Assembly (NCBI GenBank): GCA_964431805.1
Contig: CAYSKV010000011.1
Coordinates: 1-34,949 of the forward strand
Origin: JACPHD01 sp964431805
GTDB lineage: Bacteria > Patescibacteriota > Patescibacteriia > Patescibacteriales > GWC2-42-12
Length of the DNA stretch: 34,949 nt
Direction: 5' to 3'
Shown piece by piece: positions 31,176 through 34,949 of the stretch (positions within the stretch are counted from its first letter, which is position 1; each line of letters begins with the position of its first letter). The translations under genes and the position numbers were made by a program. The notes under the pieces were generated by a model. That model saw nothing but the letters and a program-made list of their open reading frames with translations, was not told the origin of the DNA and did not search any database.

Positions 31176-32199
31176 GGATAATAAAAAAGATAAAGGCGAA
31201 GCTAATGAAAAAATACAAGCGACCGAGTCTGCTATAGAACAAATTAAAGAAAAATACGGCGAAGGCGCTATTATGAGATTCGGCGATACAAAAAAATCCG
31301 ATGTTGACGCCGTGCCAACCGGCTGCTTATCTTTAGATATTGCTTTAGGCATAAATGGTGTACCGCGCGGACGCATTATAGAAATTTTCGGACCAGAGGC
31401 TAGTGGTAAAACAACTTTAGCGCAGCATATTATCGCCGAAGTGCAAAAAATTGGCGGCACCGCCGCTTTTATTGACGCGGAACATGCCTTAGATCCTGAA
31501 TACGCGCAAAAAATTGGCATTAATATTAAAGAAATGTTAATTAGCCAACCCGATACCGGCGAACAGGCCTTAGAAATATTAGAAACTTTAGTCCGTTCCA
31601 ACGCGGTTGATGTAGTAGTAGTTGATTCGGTAGCCGCGCTTGTTCCGCAAAAAGAAATTGAGGGCGATATGGGAGATTCACATATGGGACTTCAAGCTAG
31701 ACTAATGAGTCAGGCCTTACGAAAACTTACTGGTATTATAGCTAAAACTAAAACTGTAGTAATTTTTATAAATCAAATCAGGATGAAAATCGGCGTCTTT
31801 TTTGGCAACCCGGAAACCACAACCGGCGGCACAGCTTTAAAATTTTATGCTTCGGTTAGAATTGAAGTTAGGCGAGCAGCGCAAATTAAACAGGGCGATA
31901 AAATTATTGGCAACCGAGTTAAAGCTAAAGTAGTTAAAAATAAAGTAGCAGCCCCATTTAAAGCTTGCGAATTTGATATTATGTATAATGAAGGCATTTC
32001 TATATCTGGCGATTTATTAGATACCGGCGTAACTAGCGGCGTAATCAATAAATCAGGTAATTCCTATAGCTACGGCGATATAAAATTAGGTGTAGGCAGA
32101 GAAAATGCTAAAAGATTTTTACGCGCCGATAAAAAATTAATGAAAGAAATCAGAAAAAGAATTCTCTCGGAAGTAGAAGCGCGCGAAGTTGAAGCTTAA
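31156..32199 (+). CDS. recA: RecA recombinase
   Basis: 347 residues. Walker A is G-P-E-A-S-G-K-T-T, Walker B V-V-V-V-D-S-V-A-A-L, loop L1 E-G-D-M-G-D-S-H-M-G-L-Q-A-R, then T-K-T-V-V-I-F-I-N-Q-I-R-M-K-I-G-V-F-F-G-N-P-E-T-T-T-G-G. All key residues are present. The first about 23 residues (M-S-T-S-N-G-V-D-N-K-K...) precede the usual RecA start and are partly encoded by the palindromic element. A terminator follows. Confidence 0.97.
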   Translation: MSTSNGVDNKKDKGEANEKIQATESAIEQIKEKYGEGAIMRFGDTKKSDVDAVPTGCLSLDIALGINGVPRGRIIEIFGPEASGKTTLAQHIIAEVQKIGGTAAFIDAEHALDPEYAQKIGINIKEMLISQPDTGEQALEILETLVRSNAVDVVVVDSVAALVPQKEIEGDMGDSHMGLQARLMSQALRKLTGIIAKTKTVVIFINQIRMKIGVFFGNPETTTGGTALKFYASVRIEVRRAAQIKQGDKIIGNRVKAKVVKNKVAAPFKACEFDIMYNEGISISGDLLDTGVTSGVINKSGNSYSYGDIKLGVGRENAKRFLRADKKLMKEIRKRILSEVEAREVEA

Positions 32200-32212
32200 A
32201 ATATTTTAAAAT

Positions 32213-32243
32213 AAAACAGAGGCTATTTAAGCCTCTGTTTTTT
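32213..32243 (+). terminator. recA terminator
   Basis: AAACAGAGGCT and AGCCTCTGTTT form an 11-bp stem with a 5-base loop and a T-run. efp ends convergently just beyond. Confidence 0.9.
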
Positions 32244-32260
32244 ATATAACTTATTATTTC

Positions 32261-32818
32261 TTAAGCTCGACTAACATATTCTTCAGTGTCAGTATTTATT
32301 ATAACTATATCGCCTTCATTTATGAACATGGGCGCATTTATTTGGGCTCCGGTTTCAAGTTCTACTATTTTAGTAACATTGCCGGCTGAATTACCTTTTA
32401 CTCCTGGAGGCGAACTGATAACTTTTAAAGAAATCTTAATTGGTAATTTTAAAGTAGCTGGGTTTCCTTGAAAATATAAAACATCTACATCCGTGCCTTC
32501 TTTTAAAAATTTTAATTTATCGCCTACCTGTTCTAACGGCAAACTAAACTGCTCATAGGTTTCATTGTTCATAAAACAAACTTCATTATCAGTTTTATAC
32601 AAATAATTTGCTTTATTAGTTTCGGTTTCTGCTTCTTCAGCTTTATCATTACCTTGAAAAGTTTTTTCCATCACATTACCATTAAGCAAATTTTTTAATT
32701 TTGTTTTTAAAACCGCTCCACCTCGTCCCATTTTATGATGGTCGGCTTTAATAACAGCATACGGTTCATCGGCGATCTTAATTAAAGAGCCAATTTTAAT
32801 TTCGCTTAGACTTAGCAT
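32261..32818 (-). CDS. efp: Translation elongation factor P
   Basis: 185 residues with the three-domain EF-P layout: N-terminal KOW-like domain with K-A-D-H-H-K-M-G-R-G-G-A-V, two OB domains, and the C-terminal signature N-A-P-M-F-I-N-E-G-D. The tip of domain I carries Arg in G-R-G-G (Lys in E. coli), as in the Arg class. It rescues ribosomes stalled at proline stretches. Minus-strand cluster downstream of rpsR with 17 bases between. Confidence 0.95.
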   Translation of the reverse strand: MLSLSEIKIGSLIKIADEPYAVIKADHHKMGRGGAVLKTKLKNLLNGNVMEKTFQGNDKAEEAETETNKANYLYKTDNEVCFMNNETYEQFSLPLEQVGDKLKFLKEGTDVDVLYFQGNPATLKLPIKISLKVISSPPGVKGNSAGNVTKIVELETGAQINAPMFINEGDIVIINTDTEEYVSRA

Positions 32819-32835
32819 AGGAATACTAGTTAATT

Positions 32836-33057
32836 TTATTTACCAGTAAATGGCAAAATCGCCATTACTCGCGCGCGCTTAACAGCAATTGCTAATTTGC
32901 GCTGATGTTTTGAACAAGTGCCGGTTCTTTTCTTTGGTAAAATTTTACCATAAGAATTTATAAAACGGCGTAATAAATTAGCATCTTTATAGTCAATATC
33001 CTTAATGTTATTAGCGCAAAAATGACATTGTTTTTCTTTTTTTATTGTTTCTTCCAT
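32836..33057 (-). CDS. rpsR: Ribosomal protein bS18
   Basis: 73 residues. C-H-F-C near the N-terminus and C-S-K-H-Q-R-K later indicate a zinc-binding (C+) form. Core F-I-N-S-Y-G-K-I-L-P-K-K-R-T-G and A-I-K/V-R-A-R-x-M-A-I-L-P-F are diagnostic. It follows ssb by one base, the usual rpsF-ssb-rpsR order; rplI is not next to it. Confidence 0.97.
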   Translation of the reverse strand: MEETIKKEKQCHFCANNIKDIDYKDANLLRRFINSYGKILPKKRTGTCSKHQRKLAIAVKRARVMAILPFTGK

Positions 33058-33058
33058 A

Positions 33059-33535
33059 TTAGTTAATCAAATAAAATTTTAATCGCTGTANNNNNNNNNN
33101 NNNNNNNNNNNNNNNNNNNNNNNNNNNNNNNNNNNNNNNNNNNNNNNNNNNNNNNNNNNNNNNNNNNNNNNNNNNNNNNNNNNNNNNNNNAAATGAATTA
33201 CCAGCGCCAGCGCGGTCCAACATAATCATATTTTCAGCAATAATTTCTGTGCGATATCTTTTAACTCCGTCCTGGCCAACCCAGTCGCGAGTCTGCATTC
33301 TGCCTTCAATATAAATTTTTGAACCCTTTTTTAAGTATTGGCCGCAAATTTCAGCTAATCGTCTCCAAGCGACAATGTTGTGAAATTCCGCTTTATCTCT
33401 TTTTTGTCCTGATTGATCGGTCCAAACATAGTTAGTAGCGACGGAAAATGAAGCTACTGTTTGCCCAGTTGGCGTAGTTCTTATTTCCGGGTCTCGAGTC
33501 AAATTACCAATGACCATGGCTTTGTTTAAATTCAT
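33059..33535 (-). CDS. ssb: Single-stranded DNA-binding protein (interrupted by a gap)
   Basis: The N-terminal OB fold is intact: M-N-L-N-K-A-M-V-I-G-N-L-T-R-D-P-E-I-R-T-T-P, then F-S-V-A-T-N and W-R-R-L-A-E-I-C, then G-S-K-I-Y-I-E-G-R-M-Q-T-R-D-W. The C-terminal linker lies in N 33091-33190, so the acidic tip and exact stop cannot be read; the frame after the gap is uncertain. It binds single-stranded DNA as a tetramer in replication and repair. Confidence 0.93.
   Translation of the reverse strand: MNLNKAMVIGNLTRDPEIRTTPTGQTVASFSVATNYVWTDQSGQKRDKAEFHNIVAWRRLAEICGQYLKKGSKIYIEGRMQTRDWVGQDGVKRYRTEIIAENMIMLDRAGAGNSFXXXXXXXXXXXXXXXXXXXXXXXXXXXXXXXXXXQRLKFYLIN
33091..33190. other. Scaffold gap of exactly 100 N in ssb
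   Basis: Placeholder gap. Unlike the two duplicated-flank gaps, the flanks share no obvious overlap, so some ssb linker sequence may really be missing. Confidence 0.85.
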
Positions 33536-33549
33536 AAATTTGTTTTATT

Positions 33550-33633
33550 AAATTAAAATTTAATATATTAAATTTTTTATCAATTTAAAATTTAATGGCC
33601 GTAGAGCTTTGCTCGCTATTAAATTTTAATTTG
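33550..33633. repeat. AT-rich repeat cluster between rpsF and ssb
   Basis: AAATTAAAATTTAAT (33550-33564) recurs nearly exactly at 33582-33596 and inverted at 33618-33632. The last two can form a 15-bp hairpin around a GC-richer loop (GGCCGTAGAGC...). It lies just upstream of ssb and might carry its control region. Confidence 0.55.
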
Positions 33634-33656
33634 ATACATTATGTTTTGGAAAATAT

Positions 33657-33682
33657 TAAAAACCTTTTCTAAAAAGGTTTTT
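33657..33682 (-). terminator. rpsF terminator
   Basis: Minus strand AAAACCTTTTT/AAAAAGGTTTT hairpin with T-run, right after the rpsF stop; ssb-rpsR may therefore be transcribed separately or by read-through. Confidence 0.75.
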
Positions 33683-33693
33683 AAAGCCTTTTT

Positions 33694-34179
33694 CTATAGC
33701 AAATCGTTGGTTTCTAAAATTTTATCCAATTTTTCATCTAAATCTTTTAAATCAACTTTTTCTTTATCAGTCTCTTTAATTTTTTCTTTAACTTCTTTTT
33801 CTTCTTTAACGGTTCTAGCCGCGATTTTTTCAGCAATTTTTTTATCTTGAGCAATTTGCTCAGCGGTTTTTACAACCTTGGTTACAATTTGATGTCTTAA
33901 AATTTCGTTCATCATGCGTAAGGCGCGATCAACATTAATTAAGCTTTCTCCGGCCATATCAAATTCAACTAAACCATAATAGCCGTAGCGAAAACCTTTA
34001 ATCGGATAAGCTAACCTTTTTTTACCCAAATCTTCAGCTAAGGTTATTTCACCCTTGTTATTAGCAATCACAGAATTTACTTTTTCTACGATTGGTTTTA
34101 CTTCATCCTCGCTAAACTTATTAGAAATTAAGTAAAGCAATTCATAATGAGGAGTTTCTCCTGATTTTACTTTTGACAT
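33694..34179 (-). CDS. rpsF: Ribosomal protein bS6
   Basis: 161 residues, longer than the usual about 100 because of a charged Glu/Lys-rich C-terminal extension (about 115-161). The core is recognisable: Y-E-L-L-Y-L-I-S, G-E-I-T-L-A-E-D-L-G-K-K-R-L-A-Y-P-I-K-G-F-R-Y-G-Y-Y-G-L-V-E-F and a helix R-A-L-R-M-M-N-E-I-L-R-H. It binds bS18 in the small subunit. TAG stop. Confidence 0.94.
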   Translation of the reverse strand: MSKVKSGETPHYELLYLISNKFSEDEVKPIVEKVNSVIANNKGEITLAEDLGKKRLAYPIKGFRYGYYGLVEFDMAGESLINVDRALRMMNEILRHQIVTKVVKTAEQIAQDKKIAEKIAARTVKEEKEVKEKIKETDKEKVDLKDLDEKLDKILETNDLL

Positions 34180-34194
34180 AGTTTTAATTAGTTA

Positions 34195-34345
34195 ATTTTC
34201 CCCTTAAAAACAAAAACCCCAGATATTCTCTAATTTTCAAATAAAATTTGAAAAAAATATTGGGATTGAGAATACCTTTAATCCCGATATTTCGGGACTG
34301 CCTAAGATAAACTTAGGAATGGGAAAGGTTAAATATTTTAATGTA
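34195..34345 (-). promoter_or_regulatory. Structured leader of rpsF
   Basis: Minus strand, in order: TCCTAAG-TTTAT-CTTAGG hairpin, TCCCGA-AATA-TCGGGA hairpin, then ATTCTC pairing with GAGAAT around TTCAAAT-TTT-ATTTGAA. A long folded leader fits autoregulation by S6:S18 as known for rpsF mRNAs, but I cannot confirm the exact binding motif. Confidence 0.5.
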
Positions 34346-34452
34346 TCCATACTTTATCATGCCTTTTAAAAAATTGCAAGCGCCTAATTCTTATGCTAAA
34401 GTTTAATTAAATCATCATGCTTATAAAATTAATGCGATGGTAAATTGACTTT

Positions 34453-34949
34453 ATGAAATACTTTTTTATACTCGGCACAAACCCAACCCTATCTTTAGCT
34501 GAATTAACGGCTGTTTTTAATAACGGGGAGTTTTCTTTAATCCAAAAGAATATCGCTATTTTAGAAACTGACCAAAATTTAAAAAATGAACTTATTAAAA
34601 AAATAGGCGGTACTATTAAATTCGGCCTAATACATAACGAGCTAGCTTCATTTAATACTAAAAATATTTTACAGTCAGCGGCCGCTTTTTCTGTCACGGA
34701 AAAATATGAATCAAAATTTAATTTTGGCATATCCCATTATGGCAAAAGCAAAATTAATTTAAAAGTTTTAGGCATGGAATTTAAAAAACTATTGAAACAA
34801 TCAAATATAAATAGCCGCTGGGTTATAAGCCGCGAGCCAACTTTATCAAGCGTGGTAGTTGAACAAAATAAATTAGTTACGGACAAAGGCGTTGAAATCG
34901 TTATGATTGAATTTAATAAAAAATTATTTTTAGGAAAAACTATCGCTGT
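34453..34949 (+). CDS. Trm11-like RNA methyltransferase (partial)
   Basis: 165 residues are visible before the right edge. M-K-Y-F-F-I-L-G-T-N-P-T-L-S-L-A-E-L is the N-terminus of Trm11/UPF0020-type tRNA guanosine methylases in CPR and archaea; then I-G-G-T-I-K-F-G and, later, S-R-W-V-I-S-R-E-P-T-L-S-S-V-V-V. At the edge L-G-K-T-I-A leads into what is usually the V-Q-D motif before the methylase domain. The catalytic domain (N/D-P-P-Y) lies outside the window. Confidence 0.65.
   Translation, partial: MKYFFILGTNPTLSLAELTAVFNNGEFSLIQKNIAILETDQNLKNELIKKIGGTIKFGLIHNELASFNTKNILQSAAAFSVTEKYESKFNFGISHYGKSKINLKVLGMEFKKLLKQSNINSRWVISREPTLSSVVVEQNKLVTDKGVEIVMIEFNKKLFLGKTIA

Noticed and set aside
1..34949. 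CRISPR array
   Set aside because: No regularly spaced repeats of 20-40 bases with unique spacers; the repeats found are inverted repeats, att copies or assembly duplications.

Overview
The window is AT-rich, gene-dense DNA that looks like a Patescibacteria (CPR) genome, probably Parcubacteria-like. The signs are small compact genes, a T4SS_pilin-type membrane protein, a RodZ-like protein, an rpsF-ssb-rpsR cluster without rplI beside it, a PIN-PhoH protein, two starch/glycogen synthases with a GH57 enzyme, and TAA as the dominant stop codon. The lineage call is inference from gene content. Four N-runs of exactly 100 are scaffold placeholders. Two of them are flanked by identical 55-base copies, so the true sequence there is continuous.

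Layout. (1) 1-4946, chromosome: partial TspO, GreA/GreB-like factor, XRE regulator with a DUF2178-like membrane protein, a small membrane protein with a strong ribosome binding site, a secreted C39-like peptidase, a DUF333 lipoprotein and an unknown membrane protein. (2) 4947-12275, an integrated element of about 7.3 kb in tRNA-Glu(TTC), bounded by 46-bp direct repeats. Its left half (minus strand) carries small unknown genes behind a well-formed SAM-I riboswitch with an expression-platform terminator, and a second set behind an unclassified structured leader. Its right half (plus strand) carries a DUF5659-like protein, a RepA/AAA_25-like ATPase, a zinc-finger-like protein, a small protein, an excisionase and a tyrosine integrase. 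(3) 12346-21768: prepilin, DUF5668-like protein, phosphoglucose/phosphomannose isomerase, YebC, RuvC, then glgA, GH57, kinase, methyltransferase and glgA. (4) 21769-32199: small membrane protein, a candidate structured RNA, PIN-PhoH, an apparently hinge-less SMC, ComM, a solute-binding lipoprotein, T4SS pilin, RodZ and RecA. (5) 32261-34949: efp, rpsR, ssb and rpsF on the minus strand, then a partial Trm11-like methylase.

The main discovery is in the element. Four consecutive genes (ATPase, zinc-finger-like protein, small protein, excisionase; 8854-11067) contain 11 in-frame TGA codons in about 625 codons. Where the family allows a test, TGA falls on glycine: the Walker A Gly before Lys-Ser, the Gly of an R-G-S-T motif, the Gly of K-I-G-R-S-I-R-F in the excisionase, and two Gly in the zinc-finger-like protein. 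This is the Gracilibacteria/Absconditabacteria code (table 25). Every chromosomal gene in the window, the integrase and all left-half cargo read through without a single internal TGA. The element therefore seems to carry a TGA=Gly replication/excision module in a chromosome that shows no sign of that code, while its integrase is readable in either code. A possible consequence is that the element can integrate in a standard-code cell but cannot make full-length replication or excision proteins there.

Other points of interest are the SAM-I riboswitch on a mobile element, palindromic elements that span the start codons of recA and the GH57 gene and put a similar Ser-Asn-Gly-Val peptide at both N-termini, the short SMC, and a Walker A substitution in the PhoH protein.
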